From Erythrobacteraceae bacterium (lineage in GTDB: Bacteria > Pseudomonadota > Alphaproteobacteria > Sphingomonadales > Sphingomonadaceae): DNA of 63,147 bases. Position numbers and translations under genes: made by a program. This document shows, piece after piece, positions 27,370 through 35,549 of this stretch; within the stretch, counting starts at the first letter, position 1, and the number at the start of each line of letters is the position of its first letter. The stretch is taken from assembly GCA_027489065.1 (NCBI GenBank), contig JAIYAM010000054.1, positions 1 to 63,147 on the forward strand. The letters are read 5' to 3'. The notes under the pieces were generated by a model that was given only the letters and a program-made list of their open reading frames with translations, had not been told where the DNA came from and made no database searches.

Positions 27370-28293
27370 ATGAAGCGCGCCTCTCTGTTTGCCTTTGCCG
27401 CTGCCCCGCTTGCCCTGTTCGCCTCGAGCCCGGCTTTCGCCGAGGCGCAGGCTGCAGCCAAGACCGAGACCGCCGCCGCTCCCGCCGCCGCTGCCAAGGG
27501 CCCGGCGCTGTGGAAGGTCGCAGATAGCGACACCACCATCTACCTGTTCGGCACGGTCCACGTGCTGCCCAAGGAGATCGAGTGGTACGACGCGACCATC
27601 GCCAAGGCCTTCGAAGGTTCGGACATCCTCGTGACCGAAATCCCGATGGACCCGCAGAGCGAAGCGGCGATGCAGCAGCTCGTCGGCCAGAAGGGCATGC
27701 TGCCCGCCGGCACCACGCTGCGCTCGCTGCTCACGCCTGAGCAGACCACCCAGTACACCGCCGCGCTCGCCAAGCTCGGCGCGCCGCCCGAGGCCTTCGA
27801 CCCGCTCAAGCCCTGGCTGGCCGGTCTGACCTTCTCGCTCGCTCCGCTGATGCAGAGCGGTTATGATCCGAACAGCGGCGTCGAAAAGGTGCTGCTCGCC
27901 AAGGCCGGCAACAAGCCCAAGGGCGCGCTCGAGACCGCCGAGTTCCAGCTCGGCATCTTCGACGGCATGCCGCAGGACGCGCAGGTCGCCTTCATGATGG
28001 AAGCCGCGACCCAGATGGACGAGGCCAAGCCCATGCTCGACCGCATGGTCGCCGAATGGGCCAAGGGCGATGCCGACCAGCTCGCCGCGATCATGAACGA
28101 GGGCATGGACGATCCCAAGGTCGCCGAGGCCCTCCTCTACAATCGCAACGCCAATTGGGCCGAATGGATCGACACCCGCCTCGACCAGCCCGGCACCGTG
28201 TTCATCGCGGTCGGCGCAGGCCACCTTGCCGGTGCCAAGAGCGTGCAGGATCTCCTGTCGCAAAAGGGCATCAAGGTCACCCGGGTCAAGTAA
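27370..28293 (+). CDS. TraB/GumN family protein, exported
   Basis: 307 residues with a Sec signal peptide (cut likely after SPAFA, residues 20-24) and an Ala-rich linker. The TraB/GumN fold is marked by TIYLFGTVHVLP near residue 58 and by the C-terminal VGAGHLAGAKSVQDLL. The GxxH and C-terminal histidine motifs are proposed metal or protease-like residues; function is not established for bacterial members. An ATG is preceded by AAAGGAAC. Followed directly by a paralogue. Confidence 0.87.
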   Translation: MKRASLFAFAAAPLALFASSPAFAEAQAAAKTETAAAPAAAAKGPALWKVADSDTTIYLFGTVHVLPKEIEWYDATIAKAFEGSDILVTEIPMDPQSEAAMQQLVGQKGMLPAGTTLRSLLTPEQTTQYTAALAKLGAPPEAFDPLKPWLAGLTFSLAPLMQSGYDPNSGVEKVLLAKAGNKPKGALETAEFQLGIFDGMPQDAQVAFMMEAATQMDEAKPMLDRMVAEWAKGDADQLAAIMNEGMDDPKVAEALLYNRNANWAEWIDTRLDQPGTVFIAVGAGHLAGAKSVQDLLSQKGIKVTRVK

Positions 28294-29213
28294 TGCCCCG
28301 GCGTGACGGGGCGCTGGCGATGCGGCTGCTGGCCGCTTGCCTTGCCCCCTTCCTCCTCCTTGCCCTGGCCGGTTGCAGCAATGCCCCCGGCGAGGGCGGG
28401 ACGGGCGAGCCGCCGAGCCCGCTGCTCTACGAGCTTGCCTCTGCCGACGGGACCGTGGAGGGCTGGATGGTCGGCACCATCCACGCCCTGCCCCCCGACA
28501 CCGAATGGCGCACTCCGGAAATCGGCCGCGTGACCAGCGCGGCCGATTTTCTGATTGTCGAGGTCGCAGGACTTGGCGACGATGCGGCCATTGCCCGGAC
28601 CTTTGCCACGCTGTCCTCCACCCCCGGCCTCCCTCCGCTTGCCCAGCGCGTTCCGCCCGGCCTTGCCGCTCCGCTCGCCGCGCTGCTCGACCGCGGCCGG
28701 CTCGCGCCCGACAGCTTCGCCGCGACCGAGACCTGGGCGGCCGCCATCGCGCTCGCCCGCGTCGATGCCGTGGGTGACCCTGCATATGGTGTCGACCGCG
28801 CGCTGATCGCCGATTTCACCGGGCGCCCGGTACGCGAGCTTGAAGGGGCCGCAGCACAGCTTGCGATCTTCGACCGCCTGCCCGAGCTGCAGCAGCGCGC
28901 CATGCTCGCCGCAGTCGTGCGCGAGAGCGAGACCGAAGGCGGTCGCCGCGACCCAGAGCGGCTCCAGCGCGCTTGGCTGGCGGGCGACGAGGCCACGATC
29001 GACGCCTCGACCCACGAGGGCATCCTTGCCGATGCGCAGGTGCGCGAGGCGCTGCTGGTGGCGCGCAATCGGCGCTGGGCCGACGCTGTCGCAGCGGTCC
29101 TGAAAGATGCCCCGCGCCCGCTCATTGCGGTGGGGGCTGCGCACCTGGCCGGCCCGGACGGCCTTGCGGCGCTGCTGGCGGCACGCGGTTACCGTGTAAG
29201 GCGGCTGCCCTGA
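28293..29213 (+). CDS. TraB/GumN family lipoprotein, paralogue of the preceding gene
   Basis: About 306 residues. The start ATG at 28293 shares its A with the TAA stop of the previous gene; ATG 28320 is an alternative. The signal sequence ends in a lipobox (LLALAGCSN), so it should be a lipoprotein. The same TraB landmarks occur: GWMVGTIHALPP and VGAAHLAGPDGLAALL. The pair looks like a tandem duplication in which one copy became lipid-anchored. Confidence 0.83.
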   Translation: MPRRDGALAMRLLAACLAPFLLLALAGCSNAPGEGGTGEPPSPLLYELASADGTVEGWMVGTIHALPPDTEWRTPEIGRVTSAADFLIVEVAGLGDDAAIARTFATLSSTPGLPPLAQRVPPGLAAPLAALLDRGRLAPDSFAATETWAAAIALARVDAVGDPAYGVDRALIADFTGRPVRELEGAAAQLAIFDRLPELQQRAMLAAVVRESETEGGRRDPERLQRAWLAGDEATIDASTHEGILADAQVREALLVARNRRWADAVAAVLKDAPRPLIAVGAAHLAGPDGLAALLAARGYRVRRLP

Positions 29214-29353
29214 GGCTGCGGCCGGCCTAGCAGCCCAAAGCGGTTGCAAATCGCGCGCCCTGTCTCTAAGGGCCCGCCCTTCGGCGCTCCGGACATCCCT
29301 GGAGGCGGTGCGCCGTTGATACTCTGGAAAACACGCATTCGAAAGGCACACGT

Positions 29354-29962
29354 ATGAGCGAGACTCTTACCCTGCCGGCTGAAGCGCGCGAACGGGCTGG
29401 CAAGGGAGCCTCCCGTGCAATTCGCCGCGATGGTCGGACACCTGCAGTCATTTATGGCGGCAAGGAAGAACCCACCCTGATCCATGTCGAGCAGAAGGAA
29501 CTGGTCCGTCAGCTGATGACCGGCCACTTCATGAACTCGATCGTCAACATCGAGATCGGTGGCCAGACCATCCGCACCCTGCCCAAGGATGTGGCCTTCC
29601 ACCCGGTGACCGACCGCCCGCTCCACGTCGATTTCCTGCGCATGACCGGCGACAGCAAGGTCGAAGTGCAGGTGCCGGTGGTGTTCATCAACGAGGAAGA
29701 TTCGCCGGGCCTCAAGAAGGGCGGCGTGCTCAACATCGTGCGTCACGAACTCGAACTGCTCTGCCCCAACGCCGACATCCCTGAGGAAATTCAGATCGAT
29801 GTCGCCGGCAAGGACCTGGGCGATTCGATTCACATCAGCGAAGTGACCCTGCCCAAGGGCGTCACCAGCGTGATCACCGATCGCGACTTCACCATCGCCA
29901 CGCTCGTCGCCCCCTCGGCGCTGAAGAGCAGCGAAGGCGACACGACGACCGAAGCGGAATAA
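29354..29962 (+). CDS. rplY: 50S ribosomal protein L25 (CTC form)
   Basis: 202 residues: an L25 domain binding 5S rRNA ([21 protein letters not shown] start, [11 protein letters not shown]) followed by the TL5/CTC C-terminal beta domain ([19 protein letters not shown]), then a short acidic tail. Length fits the CTC form. pth follows in the same direction after a terminator, the usual rplY-pth order. Confidence 0.95.
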   Translation: MSETLTLPAEARERAGKGASRAIRRDGRTPAVIYGGKEEPTLIHVEQKELVRQLMTGHFMNSIVNIEIGGQTIRTLPKDVAFHPVTDRPLHVDFLRMTGDSKVEVQVPVVFINEEDSPGLKKGGVLNIVRHELELLCPNADIPEEIQIDVAGKDLGDSIHISEVTLPKGVTSVITDRDFTIATLVAPSALKSSEGDTTTEAE

Positions 29963-29989
29963 CCCGCTCGCGCCTTCAACGGATAACGG

Positions 29990-30026
29990 AACGCCGGGCT
30001 TCGCGAGAAGTCCGGCGTTTCGTTTT
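29990..30026 (+). terminator. Terminator after rplY
   Basis: AACGCCGG...CCGGCGTT hairpin with inner GCTTCGCGAGAAG loop, followed by TCGTTTT. It separates rplY from pth, whose ATG is 27 bases further on, so some read-through to pth may occur. Confidence 0.75.
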
Positions 30027-30052
30027 GTGTGGGGGGCAGCTAGGGGAACGTC

Positions 30053-30634
30053 ATGCAGATCTGGGTCGGCCTCGGAAATCCCGGACCGCGCTATGCGCTC
30101 CACCGGCACAATGTCGGCTTCATGGCCGTGGACGTGATCGCCGACATGCATTCCTTCGGCCCGGTGCAGACCAGGTTTCAGGGCTGGGTGCAGGAGGGGC
30201 GGATCGGCACTGAAAAGGTGCTGCTGCTCAAGCCTGCGACTTTCATGAACGAAAGCGGTCGTGCGGTCGGCGAGGCGCTGCGCTTCTACAAGCTCGGCAC
30301 CGAGGCGCTCACCGTCTTCCATGACGAACTCGATCTGGCCCCCTTCAAGGTCAAGGTGAAGCAGGGCGGCGGCCATGCGGGACACAATGGCCTGCGCTCC
30401 ATCGACCAGCACTGCGCCAGCCTCGGCGCGCCCGACTACCGCCGCATCCGCCTCGGCATCGGCCATCCGGGCCACAAGGACCGGGTGACCGGCCACGTGC
30501 TCGGCAACTTCGCCAAGGACGAGCAGGACGATCTGGCCGGGATGCTCGGCGCAGTCGGGGCGGAGGCAGGCTGGTTGGCGAAAGGCGATGACGTTCGCTT
30601 CATGAACGATGTGGCGCTGAGGATGCAGGGCTGA
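30053..30634 (+). CDS. pth: Peptidyl-tRNA hydrolase
   Basis: 193 residues. WVGLGNPGPRY and the catalytic His in RHNVGFMAVD near residue 20 are standard, followed by KPATFMNESG and VFHDELDLAPFKVKVKQGGGHAGHNGLRSI. It releases peptides from prematurely dropped peptidyl-tRNA. Confidence 0.96.
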   Translation: MQIWVGLGNPGPRYALHRHNVGFMAVDVIADMHSFGPVQTRFQGWVQEGRIGTEKVLLLKPATFMNESGRAVGEALRFYKLGTEALTVFHDELDLAPFKVKVKQGGGHAGHNGLRSIDQHCASLGAPDYRRIRLGIGHPGHKDRVTGHVLGNFAKDEQDDLAGMLGAVGAEAGWLAKGDDVRFMNDVALRMQG

Positions 30635-30637
30635 CCA

Positions 30638-31162
30638 GTGCCGGCGGGGGTAATCGTCATCCGCAGGCGGTGGTGGGCGCATCTCATCGTCCTGCTTCCC
30701 CTACCGGTTCTCCCCGTCCTTTGCGTCGCTATGGCAATGGCATCCTTCGAGATCCTTTCCCGGGCAGGCGGATGGTGGAAGGCGCCTTTCCTGCTGGCAG
30801 GATCGGGGGTGATGGGCTTTGCTTTCGTCGTCGCGCTCAATGCGCAGCTCACCTACCGTGTCGAATTGGGCTCGCGCGGCCTCAGGATCATCGGCAATCT
30901 CTACACTCATGACATCACATGGGAGGAGATCACGCGCATATACAGGCGGCACAATTTCCGGTTGCCCGGCTATCATGTCGGTATCGAGGTCGACGGAACG
31001 AACCTCCCCCGCCGCCATTGGAGCAACCTGTGGCTCGCGGGATACTTCATACATCCCGGCATGGAAAAGGGCGGGATCGCTCTCTCGGCCTATCTGAAGC
31101 GCAAGCGGCGCGAGTATCTTAAGCGTGAGAATGCCCCAGCCGTGACAGTACTGGCAGAATGA
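30638..31162 (+). CDS. Membrane protein with PH-like segment, unknown function
   Basis: 174 residues from GTG 30638, three bases after the pth stop. Two hydrophobic segments (about residues 14-36 and 48-66) precede a soluble part whose pattern (YRVELGSRGLRIIGNLYTHDITWEEITRIYRR) looks like a bacterial PH-type domain. The C-terminus is basic. No family name can be given with confidence. It overlaps the following gene by four bases. Confidence 0.65.
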   Translation: MPAGVIVIRRRWWAHLIVLLPLPVLPVLCVAMAMASFEILSRAGGWWKAPFLLAGSGVMGFAFVVALNAQLTYRVELGSRGLRIIGNLYTHDITWEEITRIYRRHNFRLPGYHVGIEVDGTNLPRRHWSNLWLAGYFIHPGMEKGGIALSAYLKRKRREYLKRENAPAVTVLAE

Positions 31163-31665
31163 AACGGGTCTTGATCATCGGGCCTTGCGGCTCCGGCAAG
31201 AGCACGCTGGCCCGCGAACTTGCGCCGCGCATGGGCCTGCCGCTCGTCCACATGGACCAGCTGGGCTGGCAGGCGGGCTGGGTCGAGACGGAGAAGGCCG
31301 AGCTGCACGCCCGGCTTGCCGATGCCGTCGCGCAGGACGAATGGCTGATCGAGGGGAATTACGGCAGCACCCTAGCCCCGCGTCTCGAACGCGCCGACAC
31401 GGTGATCTATCTCGATTTCCCGATCCGCCTGTGCCTGTGGCGGCTGATCCGGCGGGTCACCACCTTGCGCGGGCGCTCGCGCCCCGACATGCCCGAGGGC
31501 TGCCCCGAGCGGTTCGACGCGGCTTTCTTCTGGTACGTGATGAACTGGAACAGCGGCCCGAGGGTGCGCACCGAGGCGCATCTTGTCCCCTACGCTGACA
31601 AGGTGGTGCGCCTCACCTCCCCAGCCGCGCTGGCCGAGTGGCGGCAGGCCAACGGCCTCGCCTGA
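31159..31665 (+). CDS. P-loop NTPase, FlaR/adenylate-kinase-like
   Basis: 168 residues with a Walker A loop IIGPCGSGKSTLAREL at the N-terminus, then a MDQLGWQAGW substrate-like segment, WLIEGNYGS and VIYLDFPIRLCLWRLIRR. This pattern is that of small kinases annotated as DNA topology modulation protein FlaR; the true substrate is unknown. Coupled by ATGA overlap to the upstream gene. Confidence 0.78.
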   Translation: MKRVLIIGPCGSGKSTLARELAPRMGLPLVHMDQLGWQAGWVETEKAELHARLADAVAQDEWLIEGNYGSTLAPRLERADTVIYLDFPIRLCLWRLIRRVTTLRGRSRPDMPEGCPERFDAAFFWYVMNWNSGPRVRTEAHLVPYADKVVRLTSPAALAEWRQANGLA

Positions 31666-31740
31666 GCGCCGCCTCTAGCCAGCGGCCCCCCTCCCCGCTA
31701 AGGGCCAGCGCTTTCCAGCCATAGCCAAGAGACAATCATC

Positions 31741-32841
31741 ATGGGTTTCCGTTGCGGGATCGTCGGCCTGCCCAACGTGGGCAAGTCCACTCTGTTCAAT
31801 GCTCTGACCGAGACGCAGGCGGCGCAGGCGGCGAACTATCCCTTCTGCACCATCGAGCCCAATGTCGGCCAGGTCGCCGTGCCCGACGAGCGCCTCCAGA
31901 AGATCGCCGCAATCGCCAAGAGTGCCAAGATCATCGAGACGCAGCTCGGCTTCGTCGACATCGCGGGCCTCGTGAAGGGCGCGAGCAAGGGCGAAGGCCT
32001 CGGCAACCAGTTCCTCGGCAACATCCGCGAGGTCGATGCGATCGTCCACGTCCTCCGGTGCTTCGAGGATGACGACATCCAGCACGTCGCGAACAAGGTC
32101 GATCCCATCGCCGACGCCGAAGTGGTCGAGACCGAGCTGATGCTCTCCGACCTCGAAAGCCTCGAAAAGCGCGTTCCGGCTGCGGCCAAGCGCGGCGCGG
32201 CGGGCGACAAGGAAGCCAAGGCGATGGCGAGCGTGCTCGGCCAAGCGCTGGAGCTGCTGCGCGAAGGCAAGCCCGCCCGCCTCACCGTGCCCGCTGACGA
32301 CGAGGAGGAGCGCCTGTTCCGCCAGGCCCAGCTGCTCACCGCCAAGCCCGTGCTCTACGTCTGCAACGTCGCCGAGGAAGACGCGGCGACCGGCAATGCG
32401 CTTTCGGAAAAGGTCTTCGCCAAGGCCGCCGCCGAGGGTGCGGAGGCCGTGGTCGTTTCCGCCGCCATCGAAGCCGAGCTGGTCGCGATGCCGGTGGAGG
32501 ACAGGGCGGAGTTCCTTGAAGCCCTCGGCCTCACCGAGAGCGGCCTCGCCCGGGTGATCCGCGCCGGGTACAAGCTGCTCGGGCTGAAGACCTTCTTCAC
32601 CTGCGGCCCCAAGGAAGCGCGCGCCTGGACCTTCCCGGCAGGCGCCAAGGCCCCGCAGGCGGCGGGCGAGATCCACTCCGATTTCGAACGCGGCTTCATC
32701 CGCGCCGAGACCATCGCCTATGACGACTACGTCGCCCTCGGCGGCGAAGCGGGCGCGAAGGAAGCGGGCAAGCTCAGGCAGGAAGGCAAGGAATACGTGG
32801 TGCAGGACGGCGACGTGCTGCTCTTCAAGTTCAACGTCTGA
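31741..32841 (+). CDS. ychF: Redox-regulated ATPase / GTP-binding protein YchF
   Basis: 366 residues of the universally conserved Obg-like ATPase: GLPNVGKSTLFNALTE (P-loop), FVDIAGLVKGASKGEGLGN (switch region), NVAEEDAA in place of a strict NKxD, and the C-terminal TGS domain (FFTCGPKEARAWTF). It binds ribosomes and prefers ATP over GTP in characterised homologues. Length standard. Confidence 0.96.
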   Translation: MGFRCGIVGLPNVGKSTLFNALTETQAAQAANYPFCTIEPNVGQVAVPDERLQKIAAIAKSAKIIETQLGFVDIAGLVKGASKGEGLGNQFLGNIREVDAIVHVLRCFEDDDIQHVANKVDPIADAEVVETELMLSDLESLEKRVPAAAKRGAAGDKEAKAMASVLGQALELLREGKPARLTVPADDEEERLFRQAQLLTAKPVLYVCNVAEEDAATGNALSEKVFAKAAAEGAEAVVVSAAIEAELVAMPVEDRAEFLEALGLTESGLARVIRAGYKLLGLKTFFTCGPKEARAWTFPAGAKAPQAAGEIHSDFERGFIRAETIAYDDYVALGGEAGAKEAGKLRQEGKEYVVQDGDVLLFKFNV

Positions 32842-32953
32842 TCGCCTGACCGCACCGGGCGTGGCACAGCCGCGCCGGGTCGCGGGTACGGAGCGGAACA
32901 CCTTGGCCCTGCGCGAGGTAACCCTTGTCACACACAAGGGGGGACATCCTGAC

Positions 32954-33754
32954 ATGGCCGAGCTTTCCGCACGCCTCAATCCGCTGATCCGCGTCGGATA
33001 CCTCGCCCGCGCGGTGCTCTATGTGCTGCTCGGCGTGATCGCGCTGACCGGGGCGCAGAGCGTCGCCGACGGCACCGACGGCATCTTCCGCAGCATCGAG
33101 AACGCGCCCGCAGGCAAGGCGCTGCTCGGGGTGCTCGCGGTGGGGCTTGCCGCCTACGGGTTGTTCCGCCTCGCCAGCCTCGTCTTCGACATCGAGAACA
33201 ATGGCTCTGACGGCAAGGGATGGGCCAAGCGCATCGGCCACGGCGCCAGCGCCATCGGGCACTTCCTGCTCGCCTGGACCGCCTGGAAGTTCATCAGCGC
33301 GGGCGAAAGCGGCGGCGACGGTACCTCGGAAGCCACCGCGGGTGTGCTCTCGGCCGACTTCGGGGGGATCGTGATCGGCCTCCTCGGCCTCGCCTTCTTC
33401 GCCGCCGCCGCCGCGCAGGCGATCAAGGGCTTCACCGGCAAGTTCATGCAGCGCATCTCTCCCGACGCCCCCCGCGCTACCCGCGCGATCGGCGGTGCCG
33501 GATACATCGCCCGCGCCGTGGTCTTCGCGGTGATCGGGTGGTCGCTGATCGAGGCAGGCTTCCTTTCTCGCGGGGCGGACAATGTGAAGACCCTCGGCGA
33601 AGCGATCGCCTCGCTGGCGGGCACGGGCTGGCTGTTCACCCTCATCGCCGTCGGCCTTCTGCTGTTCGGCCTGTTCAGCGCGGTGCTGGCGCGCTGGCGG
33701 ATCATCCCGGAGATGTCGGCGCACGGGAAAGTGCCCGCGTTCCGGGCCGGGTGA
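32954..33754 (+). CDS. DUF1206 family membrane protein
   Basis: 266 residues from ATG 32954 with six hydrophobic segments arranged as three internally similar pairs; the repeated motif is seen as RVGYLARAVLYVLLGVIAL, IGHGASAIGHFLLAWTAW and GGAGYIARAVVFAVIGWSL. This three-fold repeat is the hallmark of DUF1206. Function unknown. Confidence 0.88.
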   Translation: MAELSARLNPLIRVGYLARAVLYVLLGVIALTGAQSVADGTDGIFRSIENAPAGKALLGVLAVGLAAYGLFRLASLVFDIENNGSDGKGWAKRIGHGASAIGHFLLAWTAWKFISAGESGGDGTSEATAGVLSADFGGIVIGLLGLAFFAAAAAQAIKGFTGKFMQRISPDAPRATRAIGGAGYIARAVVFAVIGWSLIEAGFLSRGADNVKTLGEAIASLAGTGWLFTLIAVGLLLFGLFSAVLARWRIIPEMSAHGKVPAFRAG

Positions 33755-33809
33755 AAGCCTGCTCCGGCGCTCTCGCAATTGTCATTCAGAGCGGCTAATC
33801 GCAGCGGCC

Positions 33810-35012
33810 ATGCGATGGATCCTGCTGCTTGCCGCCCTGCTCCTTCCCACCGGCCTTGCCGCGAAGGAGCCCGCCCGCCCGGTCACCGTTCTGGTCGGCA
33901 TCGACGGGTTCCGGGCCGACTATCTCGAACGCGGCCACACCCCGCGCCTTGCCGCGCTGGCGAAGGAAGGTGCGACCGGCCCGATGCGGCCGAGCTTCCC
34001 GACCAAGACCTTCCCCAACCACTACGCCCTCGTCACCGGCAAGCGGCCCGACCGCAACGGCATCGTCGGCAATTCGATGATCGACCCGCGCCGCCCCGGC
34101 GTGATGTTCAGCCTCGGCAACGCGACGCAGGCGCTCGACCCCTTCTGGTGGAGCGAGGCCGAACCCGTCTGGATCGCCGCCGAACGCGCCGGGATCCGCA
34201 CCGCGACGATGTTCTGGCCCGGAAGCGAGGTCGCTTTCGACGGCACCCGCCCCGCCGACTGGCTGCGCTATGACAAGAACGTGACCAATGTGCAGCGGGT
34301 CAATACCCTCATCGACTGGCTGCGGCGCCCGGCGGCGATCCGCCCGCAATTCGCCACGATCTATTTCGACACGGTCGACACCATCGGCCACGAGTTCGGC
34401 CCCGACAGCGCGGAAGTGAACGCCGCGCTCGCCGAGGTCGATGCGCGGATCGGCGAGCTGGTCGACGGGGCGACGAAGCTGGGCGTGCCGCTCAACCTCG
34501 TGATCGTCGCGGATCACGGCATGCGTGCGACCGACGATGCCCGCGTGATCCAGCTCGACACGCTGATCGACCGGGCAAGCTACATCGCGGTCGAGACCGG
34601 GCCCTACGCGGCGATCGAGCCCGTCACCGGCACCGACGACCGCGTCGCCAATGCGCTGCTCGTCCCGCACGAGCACATGACCTGCACCCGCAAGGAGAAT
34701 CTCCCCGAGCGGCTCCACTGGGGCAAGAACCCGCGCGTCGCCGCGATCATCTGCATCGCCGAGGCCGGATGGACGATCCTCTCGGGCACCCCCGCCTACC
34801 CGGTGAAGGGCGGCGCCCACGGCTACGATAATGCCGATCCCGAGATGCTGGCGATCTTCATCGCCCGCGGACCAGCCTTTACGCGGGGCGCGATGCTGGA
34901 GGTGTTCGACAACGTTGCGGTGACGGCACTGCTGCGCGCCACGCTCGGCTTGCCGGAGGATGCGGATGCCGACGGGAAGCTCGCGGATGTCCGGGCCGCG
35001 CTGCGGCGGTAA
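33810..35012 (+). CDS. Nucleotide pyrophosphatase/phosphodiesterase (alkaline phosphatase superfamily)
   Basis: 400 residues with a signal peptide (first 18 residues). The two-zinc site and nucleophile are seen as VLVGIDGFRADYL (Asp32), FPTKTFPNHYALVTG (nucleophile Thr67), FDTVDTIGHEFGP, VIVADHGM and KGGAHGYDN. This is the NPP-type ectoenzyme signature; periplasmic hydrolysis of nucleotide phosphodiesters is likely. Confidence 0.93.
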   Translation: MRWILLLAALLLPTGLAAKEPARPVTVLVGIDGFRADYLERGHTPRLAALAKEGATGPMRPSFPTKTFPNHYALVTGKRPDRNGIVGNSMIDPRRPGVMFSLGNATQALDPFWWSEAEPVWIAAERAGIRTATMFWPGSEVAFDGTRPADWLRYDKNVTNVQRVNTLIDWLRRPAAIRPQFATIYFDTVDTIGHEFGPDSAEVNAALAEVDARIGELVDGATKLGVPLNLVIVADHGMRATDDARVIQLDTLIDRASYIAVETGPYAAIEPVTGTDDRVANALLVPHEHMTCTRKENLPERLHWGKNPRVAAIICIAEAGWTILSGTPAYPVKGGAHGYDNADPEMLAIFIARGPAFTRGAMLEVFDNVAVTALLRATLGLPEDADADGKLADVRAALRR

Positions 35013-35054
35013 TCCTGCTATTTTCCAGCGGTTTGATCGTGTACAGTTCCCACG

Positions 35055-35519
35055 ATGAGAACCGTACCGATCTGCACCGCCATCGTCGCAATGCTTGCGG
35101 CATCGAGCGCCACCGCCGGCAAGCTCGAAGGTCCGGCAAGGTTCTGTGGCTACTCCCCGATCATCGACCTCGAGGCCGGTGAAACCGTCTGGACTTTGGA
35201 GGGTGGTATCCACGGAGGCACCTTCCGGTGGGACGGGGACTTCGGCTCCCTCGAAGTGAACGGCATCGGTTGGGCAAGCCGGCCCAAGGGGCAGATGGTC
35301 CGCGAGCCGCAGGACGACCGCCCGGCGCGCTTCGAACAGAGGTATTCGGAGAGGGAATATGTCGTGGCCGTCTGGAACGGCAGGCAGGCCGCTGCCTATT
35401 TTTCATCGGCAAAGCCCATGACCCGTCGACAGCTCGAAGCGATCGACCGGGTGCGCCTCTTTCAGGAGGGCGAGACGCCCGAAGACTGCAATCTGCGCAC
35501 GACCTTCTCGTGGGAGTGA
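35055..35519 (+). CDS. Exported hypothetical protein
   Basis: 154 residues with a clear signal peptide (AMLAASSATAG, cut near residue 21). The mature part has two cysteines (FCGYSP and EDCNLRTTF) that could form a disulfide, and no recognised domain. Codon use is similar to its neighbours. It is convergent with mutL. Confidence 0.68.
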   Translation: MRTVPICTAIVAMLAASSATAGKLEGPARFCGYSPIIDLEAGETVWTLEGGIHGGTFRWDGDFGSLEVNGIGWASRPKGQMVREPQDDRPARFEQRYSEREYVVAVWNGRQAAAYFSSAKPMTRRQLEAIDRVRLFQEGETPEDCNLRTTFSWE

Positions 35520-35549
35520 GAGGTGCGGAGACATGACGCGTGAAGCTCT

